Assembly: GCA_018466975.1 (NCBI GenBank)
Contig: CM031561.1
Span: forward strand, 682,001-746,000
Source: Sparassis latifolia
Lineage: Eukaryota > Basidiomycota > Agaricomycetes > Polyporales > Sparassidaceae
DNA: 64,000 nt
Direction of reading: 5' to 3'
In this document: piece after piece, positions 12,501-23,500 of the stretch
Position numbering within the stretch: position 1 is the first letter of the stretch
Layout of the letters: each line of letters starts with the position of its first letter
Program-made: the position numbers and the translations under genes
The notes under the pieces: generated by a model
Database searches by the model: none
What the model saw: the letters and a program-made list of their open reading frames with translations, nothing else
What the model was told of the DNA's origin: nothing

Positions 12501-12851
12501 GCAAAATTGCGGTAAGCACTGTAATGGGAATATCAATTAGAATGGAGGACGTACTCCATTCAAACATAGCACGGAAGCCACCCACAGTACTCAACCCGCG
12601 ATACTCAACCAAATGGGCCATAGAAAGACATTCTGCATTACCACAAACCACCCGAAAGGATACCACAAAGGCAACCGACAGATGACAAGATCACCGGGCA
12701 CCACCACGCTGAGGACGATAGATATCCCCCGCACTACTCTGACGTGACCAGCGCGCGCATCAACGAAAAGCGGTGAAACAACCGCACAAAATACCAGAAT
12801 CGCGAAGAGAACAAAACAAAACATAGGCAAAAGATATGTCAAGTTCATCAT
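6590..12851 (-). pseudogene. Decayed Helitron Rep/helicase gene
   Basis: Pieces of one very long protein are readable in order. First comes an N-terminal region with one intron near 12152-12197. A DUF6570-like segment (MHNVLPPLREEFEECLAVLF) follows near 11700. The Helitron_like_N domain has GRVQRSATCRKYQRNEIKSL near 10860. The Rep HUH motif (LTLHLHM) is at about 10529-10545, and candidate catalytic tyrosines (AYVSDYVTKY) at about 9945-9961. A Pif1-type superfamily 1 helicase ends the protein: GGMGGTGKS at 8386-8412, then FLDEVSML and LAGDFAQLPPVG, then a YGSQGRTRP motif. In-frame stops break it at 11053 (TGA), 10247 (TGA), 9797 (TAA), 9082 (TAG), 8767 (TGA) and 8422 (TAG). Frame changes occur near 11330, 10680, 9300 and 7633. 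Homology reads straight through every stop, so this is a dead copy of a rolling-circle transposase. Confidence 0.9.
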
Positions 12852-13468
12852 GAAGAAGATCGAACGAAGAAAAGAACGTTACCACACCACGATAAAAAAA
12901 AACCATCGGCAATAGCCGAGTAAGGATAGGAGGCAGACCTCCTATTCTTATGTAAGCGAACACCCCACCACGACGAGAATCAAACCCGATTTAGTGAAAT
13001 CGGAACTGGGAGATACGTATCTGATACGCGTATCAGATAGAGTTTGGACAGAGTTATACCACGTGCGCAGGCGTTAAAGTGACCCCGTCGCGTGAGGACC
13101 CCTGACAATTGGGGGGGATTCTGAGCCGATTTCGGACAAAATTTGGACTATTGAGAGCCCCATGCCCGGTTTTTCACGGACAAATCAAGGGGTTGACCAC
13201 CACATGGCCTCAGTCATTTCGCGGACATCGGAAGGCTGAACCTGGGAGGCCTGATCCGGGACCGGACAGACGCTCGTGAAATCCTGGCGAGGCAGGCGGA
13301 GAGTCTCTCGCGTGACGACATTCGTGTACCTGATACGCGTATCAGATACGCATTATTTCGAACCAATGAATGAGACGTTCTCGACGTGACCGCGACCCCG
13401 GCGCTAGTATCATGTATAACTAAGTTTACCCGGCCGTTCTCCCTTGCCCGTCACGTAGATCTGTCCCT
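12852..13468. other. Junction between repeat island and gene-dense region
   Basis: No gene seen. The stretch holds a hairpin at about 12924-12950 (AGGAGG...CCTCCT core), another at 12986-13003 (CCGATTT/AAATCGG with a 4-nt loop), the repeat at 13016-13350, and the presumed promoter of the PLP-enzyme gene starting at 13469. Confidence 0.6.
13016..13350. repeat. 335-bp segment bounded by 21-bp inverted repeats containing a 16-bp palindrome
   Basis: The ends 13016-13036 and 13330-13350 are exact reverse complements over 21 bp. Each contains the perfect palindrome CTGATACGCGTATCAG. The repeats can therefore also pair within one end, and a direct 19-bp match exists as well. The interior has no open frame. 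It may be a short non-autonomous element or part of the Helitron 5' terminus. I see no clear target-site duplication next to it. Confidence 0.7.
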
Positions 13469-15274
<1,806 letters not shown>

Positions 15275-15709
15275 ACCAAGATATATCCGCACAATCTAGC
15301 AGAGGGAATTTAGAATGTCAGTCAACACGTATTCTTCACGCTTGCGATCCACTCATTATTGGGCTTCCTTGCAGGCTTGTAAATAGAAGGATATAGTGTT
15401 CAATGCCTCTGTACACAATAGATGAACCCGAATGCTGTATCTAGGAAATTGATGTGACAGATTACCTGTGCGCGCGCTATGTGTATGGTGAGCTGAATCG
15501 AATATGCGGGCTGATGGCGGAGGGATCTGCAGCACCTGCCTTACGCGGACTACGAATGTTGACAGGTTCACCACTTCCGTCTGTGTATGTCAGAGTTGTT
15601 GCACCTGCGTTTTCGTTCATTTATTCGTTCCCTTTCCTCCCGCCGCACTCTCCTTTGCACTCTCCTGAAGTCATCCCCTCACTTAACCCATCCTCCCTTC
15701 CTTTATACG
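15275..15709. other. Intergenic, promoter of the SR-protein gene
   Basis: No gene seen. The last 90 bases before the ATG at 15710 are strikingly pyrimidine-rich on the plus strand (about 15620-15700), as is common just upstream of transcription or translation starts in filamentous fungi. Confidence 0.6.
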
Positions 15710-17228
15710 ATGTCTGGAAACTTGTTATTTCTCGGAGGTAAGGCCCATAGACGCGTTGGACGCGACATTTGCATTGACGCGTACTCCGAACAGGCCTTCC
15801 AAATGATATCAGAGAGGACGAAGTCCATAGGGTCAGTCCACGCATTAATCAATTTGGCACTCATCTACATCGTTATCGTGAAGCATCTCTCGATCTATGG
15901 CAAAATCACAGAGATCAAAATCCGGCCTGGTAGGTATATGGCTAATCAGTAATGGCGTACGGGTTGATTTCGTCGAGCCACAGGTTTTGGTTTTGTCAGA
16001 TTCGCGTCGGAGAAGGTGACTTTTCACTCTTCTCCTTCACAGGCAATGCTGATGCACTTTTCACGTGTAGGATGCTAAGGTGCGTTGTCCTCTATCCTTT
16101 TAGCACTAAGGCCGTCAGTGACCCTGCGTGCAGGATGTGGTCACGATGTTCTCCCACCGACAATTCTTGGGCGCCGGTGAGTGCGGCTCCTTCCAAGCAC
16201 CGTACTTCTCTTACCCGTGAGGCGTCTGATTGCACTTGTCAGATGTCTCGATCTCGATAGCTCGGCCTTACCGCAAAGAGAGCGGCGGCGATACCAAGGC
16301 CAACTCAAGTCCTGCCATAAGGACCAAGTGCGCTTCCCATCTGTTTCAATGCCTTGTTCTCATGGGCTAGATCATGATGCAGGTCGCCTTCTCGGCACGA
16401 CGGTGTTGATCGATATCCCGTGGTGATCGAGAAGATGAACCCGAACACCACCTGGAAGGTGCATCCCGTCATTCGTGCCATGCTTTCCAGACTAACACCT
16501 ACCGATGCCAGGACCTTATGCACTTTGGTCGCCTTGCGGGTGAAGTGCTCTTTGTCGCGCTTGATCGACATCGCCCGGGCAGGGGGTATGGGCTTTGTGT
16601 TTTACCTCATGGAGACTCTCATCTCATCCCGCTTGTCGCAGCTATATTAATTATACGACACCGAAAGATGCCGAATGTGCGGTCAAGAAGCTCAGTGGAC
16701 GTATCTTTCTGGGCAATGCTGTCACCGTAGCCCTCCATGTATGTCAATCTCGATCACATCGGTTTACTGAACTCTTTACCTGTGGTTATGTAGCAGGATA
16801 GGTACGCAGTTGAACGACCTAAGTCGGTGTCTGACCGGTCTTGCCGCGGTCGTTCTCGCTCCCGCTCTCCCGTCCGCTGGACCAAGAACCGCGAGAATCC
16901 AAAGTATCGTAATCACCCAATCCTTTCGGATGCTCGCGATGAAAACAGGGCCATCCCAGCCGGGCCTGGTGTACAGCACAATATGCGCACCCCCGTCAAG
17001 TCCGACTTTTCAGCTGACAAGCATGACGTGCGCGATCCGCGTGAATGCCTAGTGTCGCTGGAGCCCTTCCAAAAGTCCGAGCTGCATGGAAACACGAATT
17101 CTGAAAGGGCCGAATTTGACACGGACGTGGATCGGATGGCCGCGGAGTGGCTGAACAAACATTTTGATACGGAAGCCTGGCGTAACGTCCTGACGGAAAG
17201 CTCTGTAGAAGGGTCCTCGGAAGCGTAA
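15710..17228 (+). CDS. Two-RRM SR-type splicing factor (SRSF1/Srp2-like)
   Basis: A nuclear RNA-binding protein expected to act in pre-mRNA splicing. The spliced product starts MSGNLLFLGGLPNDIRED. It has a first RRM with RNP1-like GFGFVRFASEK, then DVVTMFSHRQFLGADVSI. The linker carries RPYRKESGG and SPSRHD. The second, pseudo-RRM has TTWK-DLMHFGRLAGEVLF, the position of the SWQDLKD signature of SRSF1-type proteins, and YINYTTPKDAECAVKKL. A short RS segment (RGRSRSRSPVRW) precedes an acidic C-terminus. Key exons are 15710-15737, 15794-15831, 15884-15929, 15984-16015, the 9-nt microexon 16071-16079 (Asp-Ala-Lys), 16134-16176, 16243-16327, 16383-16458, 16512-16585, 16642-16738 and about 16794-17228. 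Phases all agree. The RS region is short for the family. Tail-to-tail with the acyltransferase gene. Confidence 0.85.
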
Positions 17229-17551
17229 AGCGTAAAGCATCAATTGTTTCTGGTTCGCAGACAATTCCACTGATGCGACGTCGTTATACTAATTCGGTGC
17301 TGAACCGTTACAGTATCCATGAAGAGTTAGAAACTGTACCGACCAGCAATAATCGACCCCATTATTTCGCTCCCTCCGAGGATTATTTTCACCGACAGAC
17401 ATTCAAAGCGCACTGTATACCTCTTGTTGTATTTTTTCTTTGCCAAGCAGAGCCACTTTTATGTGGAATTATCGTCAATATCTCCGCGGTCCGCTTGCGC
17501 TCAGCAGTGGGATCAATGGGCTACATGTACAAGACATCAGACCAAGCGACT
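17229..17551. other. Convergent 3' intergenic region
   Basis: No gene seen. It holds the 3' ends of the SR-protein gene (plus) and the acyltransferase gene (minus). Confidence 0.6.
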
Positions 17552-19041
17552 CTATTTTTTCTTCCCGTTGTAAAAGTCAAGAAATGCGACCTTGTCCTCC
17601 CATCCCATCCCCAGTCTCTTCATTTTCCCAGTATGCGCTATTAAGGACGTACAGGCTTCTGACAAAAGATCAACGGGTTGTTCTCCGGTGACATACTCGC
17701 TGGCGAGGAATGCTCTTGAGCTGGGCGATTCGGAAGGTGCGAGGAGTCGGATAGAGACGGTGAGAGGAGCAAGGGACATTGCAAGAGTAAGGAGGTGCGG
17801 GAGCGGATTGATGACAGTGGAGGGTATGGAGTGTGTCAAAGTAGGCTGCAGGGCAGTTGGCGGATCATACCTATGGACCGCAGGATACATTTCCGATTAA
17901 TAAAAAGGAGACAGTAACATGTATGCAAGTGAAACTTACCGTACACACATCACGAATACGTTAAACTTGGTCACGGGAACCTTCACCTCTCGGAATATCT
18001 CCGCAAATCTGAGAAGGCCTCTGCCGTTGCTGGTAGTGCACTCGGGGAAAACTACAACCGGCCTATCCGCCTTGTTCCTGATTTCTTCCATGCTCAGCAA
18101 TTTCTCCAGCTCTGCTGTGCCAGGCTGAGCAGAAATGGGGACATGGCCTGTCGCACGTAGCATGGAGAGTAGTGAAGCTCTTCGGAAGCCACGGATTGGG
18201 ACACGTGGCGAAGGTGCGCGGGCTGAGGGCAAGGAAAGTGCCCTGAGCCAGTACCGGTGCGTCGGCCAGGGGTACGAACAGGTGACGCAAGGGACTCAGA
18301 GGCTGGAGAGGTCGTGTCCGCAGATGAGCGAATCGGGAGCACAAATACGGGGTTGAATCTGATAGATCATCAATGGAAGAATGTATGGTGTCTAGGAGAT
18401 TCAGACCGTACCGGAAGGCTAACCATAGAATCTCTACGAACGAAACCCAGTTCGAGACAATGATATCTCCTGCTTGCGGATTCCAATCTTCGGATAATTT
18501 TTGACTCCTCCTGCGTAGAAAGATTAGACAGCTGTTTATTGACTATAGCTGGAAGGTCAGACTGACCCGCGTTTTCGTGCTACCACGTCTACCGGTATCC
18601 ACCAAAGACCTATCAGAAGCAACACAAGCCGGCATATCAACGCAGTCAAAAATTGAGTAACCAATCTGTATAACGGTGGCACTACGATCTGTTACGGTGA
18701 GACAACCCCTACGACAGGGCTTGACGAGACGCACTCACGAGCACTGGACAGAAACCTCTGACAACTATGGCATATAAGAGACCAAGAACTACAATCAGTG
18801 AAAGCCTGATTGCTCCTACAACATAACCAAATGGAAGAGCAAGATATGCGAGTGTTTCTGAACCTAACGGAGGAACAGGTTTCAGGAAAGGCTGTTCAAG
18901 TTAGACTACATCAGCTATAACCAGCTAATGCTTCGCAGACCAAACCTGAATGCCTGTTCCTGGATCCTACATCGTCCTGAGTCGAGAATCTACGTAGTGC
19001 AGAGAAAGTCGACTTACCCGGAAAGCTGAGAACTTTTCCAT
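17552..19041 (-). CDS. LOA1/Vps66-like lysophosphatidic acid acyltransferase
   Basis: A membrane enzyme of the PlsC/LPLAT family that would acylate a lysophospholipid at the ER or lipid-droplet surface; yeast Loa1/Vps66 is the model. The ATG is at 19041 (MEKFSAFR, then a 21-nt exon DPGTGIQ, then PFLKPVPP). One or two hydrophobic helices follow (VGAIRLSLIVVLGLLYAIVV; LICRLVLLLIGLWWIPV). WNPQAGDIIVSNWVSFVEIL is the usual position of the HX4D-type region, with Asn-Trp in place of His. RRASLLSMLRATGHVP comes next, then VVVFPECTTSNGRGLL, the conserved FPEGTTSNGR box with Cys for Gly. The last exon ends in FYNGKKK, a possible dilysine ER-retrieval tail (KKxx-like, imperfect). It is transcribed divergently from the TVP38-like gene with only 124 bp between start codons, so the two probably share a promoter. 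Confidence 0.8.
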
Positions 19042-19165
19042 GGAGAGCCCAGCGGCCGTTAAGCGCTGGAGTTGAAACTGAGGCTTTATCTAATCTTATC
19101 TCATTCTGGGATGACCGTGACCGTGCCCTCCTCGACCCCCTGAACACTAGCAGTTCGTACGTACC

Positions 19166-20402
19166 ATGACCTCGACAGAGCGTTTCAGTGTCGCATGGCC
19201 TACCTTCAGATATTATGTTGGCACGGCATACCGCCGCTATAACAAGCTGCATATCTACGGGAAGGCGCGTCTCCAAATTCCTGTCACCTCTTCGACGATT
19301 AACACCATGAATTCATTTGTGCATAGACAGCTTTTCATATGGGGCACCATATGCGTTTGGGTCTCTTTGGCCACTATATTTGTCGTCATTGGACCTGACC
19401 GTATAGGCCAAGCTTTCTACGACCTGGCACATAAGATCAATCAACTGCCATTTGGCTGGTTGATCATTGCGGGTTTATTGGGTGAGCCAGACCCATCTGA
19501 AGAACCACACCGTGTCCGCGATTTATTAGTGGCACTCAGTTATTGAATCATTTCCACCTGTCATGGGGCATACGACCACCGTCACACTATGTGGTTACGC
19601 TTACGGGATGAAGGGCTTCTATATTGCCGCTGGAGGTTCTCTAGCGGGTGCCTGCTTCGCATTCGCAGTCTTGCGGCTGCTATTCCGTGAAAGACTGCGG
19701 AGATGGTCAGCATCCAACCAGAAGTGGATTGCGCTCGAAACCGTCGTTGTACGTCGTCTGTCCTGTGCACCGTGTTCATCGGTATTACGACCCACATCCG
19801 CGTCTGTGTAGGGTGCAAAGGGTCTTCCCCTGATCACTCTTGTCCGTGCGTCCCCCTTTCCGCCATGGGGTTGGGCACACGCGATGTTCGCTGTAAGTCT
19901 TCTGCGAGTGCATAGCATTACTCTGAATTGACCAATCTCGCCAGTCAGTAGACACAGTTGCGCTATGGCAGTTCTTTCTGGCATCCTTCGTACTATTCCC
20001 GAAGTTTGCACTATTTGTCTTGATCGGTTCACGGTTGGCAGCTCTATCTGATGGAGACCAACGAAGCCATATGGACACTTGTACGTGAACTAAAGGCTAA
20101 ACTCTGCAGGCACAGTCCGCTGACGATGGTATTTATAGCCACCAAGATCCTGAATGTGGCTATCTCAGTTGGAGGGATTCTTCTCTCGACAACTGCTGGC
20201 TGGTACGTACAAGTGGTAGGAATTATGACATGCATCTGAAAACCACGGCAGGATCATATACCGTGCTATGCAAGCAGAAGTCCGTCGTCTCCAAGAAATG
20301 ACGCCGGAGGTTGACGAGCTGTCCACCGAAGGCACTGACGATGCTGCAGAAGAGGCCCCACTCCTGGGGGAGTACGCCCCGTCCTTGTCCTCCGAAACGT
20401 AG
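19166..20402 (+). CDS. TVP38: TVP38/TMEM64 family Golgi membrane protein (VTT domain)
   Basis: A multi-pass membrane protein of the SNARE-associated Golgi (VTT/DedA-like) family, expected in Golgi or late secretory membranes; members are linked to lipid scrambling and vesicle traffic. The start MTSTERFSVAWPTFRYYVG is at 19166. A later in-frame ATG is at 19307, and a small intron may remove the part between GKARLQ and LFIWGT. Membrane stretches include ICVWVSLATIFVVIG and PFGWLIIAGLL. The diagnostic core is FPPVMGHTTTVTLCGYAYG, then KGFYIAAGGSLAGACFAFAV, then a second-half block KGLPLITLVRASPFPPW and VLFPKFALFVLIGSRLAALS. The tail is acidic and cytosolic (EEAPLLGEY). The stop is at 20400-20402. 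At least five introns are needed. Tail-to-tail with the syntaxin gene at 136 bp. Confidence 0.8.
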
Positions 20403-20538
20403 ATCTTCTGTTTCCCTTTCATGGATACAACGCACTATATATCTACTGTAGAATTAATAAGTACGGAACATAAGCTTCAGAATTGTATATCTAATTGTGG
20501 CGACGTTGAGATCCGATGCGTTGTCCCAATAAAAATCC

Positions 20539-21823
20539 TCAGTAGTAGTGTAAGAACAGTAGAGACAGACTAGCTCCAATGAAGAACAGTAACACCCACT
20601 TCCTGCTATCTCTAGCACGCCGCTTTGCCTCCCTCAGCTGCACGTTACCATTCTCCACTGTGGCTGCAGTCGCTATTGCGTCCTCGTACAGCTGCTCCGT
20701 CTGTTCCGTCTGCTTCGTCAAGTGAGATACAAGTTCCATCTGAAGCGCGCTGATCTCCATCAAACGCGACTCCACCTGCTGCACGGAGGCCAACGTGTCC
20801 TGCACCGACTGCAAGATGTTCGCATTCTCCGTTTCGAACTGCATGATCTGCGATGCAGTGAGCTCGATATCCTCTTCATCCGTCTCCTCCAGGAAGTCAT
20901 CCGGTGTTGAAGGCATGGGTTTAATGGTATTTGTCGAGCTTCCGACATCGCGCGACTGTGGAGCAATGGATGCAGCGAAGCTTGAGGCGAGATTCGATGC
21001 CCCGCCGAGCCAGCTCCCGCTGCTGGACGACGATCCTGCAGGTGAGGGGAGCTCTATCGTGTCCATGTACAGCGCCTCCCGCGCCGCACCAGAACCTAGC
21101 GTCCGCGTCCGCTCCATCTGCCGTTTCACGCGCTCCTCTTGCATCTCCTTCAGCGCCTGGCTGCCCTCAGTCAGCCGCCGAGAGAGGTACCACGTAATGC
21201 TGGCATGATGAGCTGCTACGAAGTCAGACATTGCGGTGGACTCGTCTTGTCGCAGGCGTGCCGGCAGCAGTCTCGTGAGGGGATTTCTCCGACTGGCAGC
21301 GAGCTCCGCGCGTCCTAGTCAACATATCTAAAATGTTAGAAATTCTGCAGGCAAGTGAAGTACAAAGAACCCATTCTTACGCTTTTCAAGAGCCTCCATT
21401 CCCTTCACTCGGTCCGCACAGCGCGAAAGAATGACCCTGGCCTGCAGGTCGATTTGGTCCCGTTCCTCGTTTGTGATATGTCGAACACTTGACCATGATT
21501 GGTCTGCTGCTCCGAGATCTATCATTCGCGGGGACTGTAGCAGTGACGGCGTGCCACGAGAGTCCACATTCAGATAGACCTTCCGGATGGACGACAGCAT
21601 CCTGCTCAGCGTCTGTATATGACGCAGCTGAAGGCAATAGATCAGCGAGCGCAATACACATCCCTGATTTCAGGTCACATACAATAACATAGGCCTCAGC
21701 CAGGTACTCCTGGCTTAGAAAGTCCTGACCTTCGGCGACCTTGCGACGCTTCGGCTCCGGGGCTTCATTCTGCTTTTCTTTGAGGATTTCACGGAACTCG
21801 GAGGTGCGGGAGTTCGCAGGCAT
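20539..21823 (-). CDS. Syntaxin-18/Ufe1-like Qa-SNARE
   Basis: An ER t-SNARE for Golgi-to-ER retrograde fusion. Three exons. The first starts MPANSRTSEFREILKEKQNE and ends at LAEAYVI. The second begins LRHIQTLSRMLSSIRKVYLN and contains ITNEERDQIDLQARVILSRC. The third starts AELAASRRNPLTRLLPARL and runs to the stop at 20539. The SNARE helix, about 60 residues from ELTASQIMQFETENANILQS onward, is followed by a basic linker (KRRARDSRK) and a single C-terminal anchor (WVLLFFIGASLSLLFLHYY). This is the tail-anchored layout and length expected for Ufe1/STX18. The central serine/glycine-rich stretch looks disordered. Confidence is high for the family and a little lower for the exact subfamily. Confidence 0.85.
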
Positions 21824-21901
21824 GGATGGGAATACCTCCAAGGCTTTAAGCTTCAAGGACGAAAGAGCGTTGTATGGTCGGCGAGCGACGGGGCGTCTGC
21901 T

Positions 21902-22132
21902 CTACTTGTGCTGAACGACTAGCGCCTGTACAATAAGTGCACGTGCACACTTCGTATTTAGAAGCCGCTGTTTTCGTTTCTTCACAACCACGACGTTGTT
22001 TTCTGTTGCCACCAGCTCGCCGTACACGACGCGTTGCAGAGGCTCGTCGTCGTGGAAGATGACAGAGTGTCCTTGTTTGAGGCGGGCGGTGTTTCCTTGA
22101 CACCACCGTTTGCCATAGTTAGCGACATACAT
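21902..22132 (-). CDS. Small basic hypothetical protein, 76 residues
   Basis: An ATG-initiated frame just upstream of the syntaxin gene, on the same strand. The product (starting MYVANYGKRWCQGNTARLKQ) contains HSVIFHDDEPLQRVVYGELV and a basic VVVVKKRKQRLL run. Its mix of alternating hydrophobic and charged residues looks protein-like, but I know no homologue. It may be a fragment of an old mobile element, since it lies 110 bp from the inverted-repeat element at 22243, or it may be chance. Confidence 0.25.
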   Translation of the reverse strand: MYVANYGKRWCQGNTARLKQGHSVIFHDDEPLQRVVYGELVATENNVVVVKKRKQRLLNTKCARALIVQALVVQHK

Positions 22133-22242
22133 GCAACTGAGAGTGAATCATAAACCTTTTCTTGTTCCACTACTACTATTACTATCATACACAAACACTA
22201 TTACATTATATCAGTACAGTCACCTAGACTCGTGACCAGTCT

Positions 22243-22889
22243 TGGTCTCGTACCCCGACGTGAGCGAGTAACGCACCCCACCACCGCCCTCGCTCTGACG
22301 TCTGGGGCATTTCAACCGTGACACCCCCCCTTGCTCTTATCAGCCCTAAGCGAGATTATCTGAGCCCGCGCCATCAATCATCCTGCCTAAATCGGCAATT
22401 CCTCTACGCTTCCTCTGACTTTCGAGCCATGATATCACCGCGTGCACATACTGTTGTAGCAGTCATTCTCTGTAATTATCATAGAAATACTATCTTGACA
22501 ACGTACATGTAGTTTAATGAATTATATGAGGGATTGCGGCCGCAGAAAACATGAACTAACTGCAGACTCTACTTACTTTCCTTGGTTTCTCACAGAGGTG
22601 TCTCAATCCTACTTATTCCTCTTGCGAGGAAGCTCATATTGCATCACTTTTATATTTCTGCATGATTACATGGCCTCTTCGCTGGCAATGCCTCCAAAAG
22701 TTGAGTATGAATCTCGACATCGAGTCTCTGTGCCTTCCCGAAAAGGCAGGATGATTGATGGCGCGGGCTCAGATAATCTCGCTTAGGGCTGATAAGAGCA
22801 AGGGGGGGTGTCACGGTTGAAATGCCCCAGACGTCAGAGCGAGGGCGGTGGTGGGGTGCGTTACTCGCTCACGTCGGGGTACGAGACCA
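22243..22889. mobile_element. 647-bp non-autonomous DNA transposon with 146-bp terminal inverted repeats
   Basis: Left arm 22243-22388 and right arm 22744-22889 match as reverse complements over 146 bp with no mismatch that I could see, including a 7-C/7-G run. Each end starts TGGTCTCGTACCCCG. The element is flanked by the direct repeat ACCAGTCT at 22235-22242 and 22890-22897, a target-site duplication of 8 bp. The 355-bp interior has no coding frame. An 8-bp duplication points to hAT-type insertion, while arms this long are more usual for Mutator-like elements, so the superfamily is open. The near-identity of the arms suggests a recent insertion. Confidence 0.9.
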
Positions 22890-22975
22890 ACCAGTCTCTA
22901 TAATGCACCAATGCGATGCTATGTACGATGGGGCGGGGGAGGGAGGAGCGGAAGAGAGGCGGCGGGATTGGTGCT

Positions 22976-23500
22976 ATAGAGGGGGTCGACCAGGACCCCC
23001 GCGAATCCACTGAGAGCTCCGATGCACCCATCCCCGAAAAATGGGCCGCCGGAGGCAAAATGTTCGATCTTCGACCCCCGAAAATGGCCAAAAAGTCGTC
23101 GAAAGTTAGGTGCGAAACACCCCCGAAATGTAACCCTCCAACCTGAGGTTAGGTCCAGAACCCCTGGAAACTGAGGTTGGCTGGCGGATCTCTCAGGTTG
23201 CGGAGGATCGGCCTCGAATTTAGACATACAGTATGTGGTGGTTTAGGAGGAAAATTTTAGTAATTTGGTTGACAAAAGCTTGGGTTTCGCGCAGGAAGCG
23301 AAAAATTTGTTCCGCCGGCCGTCGAACGTAATTCTAGGCGGCCGAATGTTCGATCCCACATACCCCCGAAAATGGCCGACCTGCCGCCAGGTTGTGTGCA
23401 AACCCCCGAAAATGGGTAGTTGGCCACCCCCGAGAAATGTCGTCGCCGGGATCGGAGCTCTTAGTTAATTCGCGGGGGTCCTGGTCGACCCCCCCCTTCC
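22976..23500. mobile_element. Second inverted-repeat element with hairpin-forming ends
   Basis: The end at 22981-23025 and the end at 23451-23495 are inverted copies of about 45 bp with a few mismatches. Each contains a self-complementary GGGGGTC-GACCAG-GACCCCC hairpin. Inside, a module of about 85-100 bp occurs twice in direct orientation (about 23050-23132 and 23336-23440). The motif CCCCCGAAAATGG or a close variant occurs six times in the same orientation (near 23032, 23074, 23119, 23363, 23403 and 23427). There is no open frame of note. TATA lies just outside both ends (22976-22979 and 23503-23506), which could be a short target duplication. It differs in sequence from the neighbouring 647-bp element. 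Confidence 0.7.

Larger units (their letters stand above)
5721..13042 (-). mobile_element. Helitron remnant (rolling-circle transposon), borders approximate
   Basis: Defined by the Rep/helicase pseudogene and the attached protease frame. A Helitron begins with TC and ends with CTRR after a short hairpin. On the minus strand, the palindrome-bearing sequence starting with TCTATCTGATACG at about 13042 is a possible 5' end, but I cannot prove it. The 3' end was not found, and the element may extend left past the two F-box-like genes. The window contains no second copy for comparison. Confidence 0.55.

Noticed and set aside
16440..16520. Frameshift in the second RRM of the SR protein
   Set aside because: An intron with donor at 16459 (GTGCAT) and acceptor at 16511 restores TTWK-DLMHFG in phase, so no frameshift is needed.
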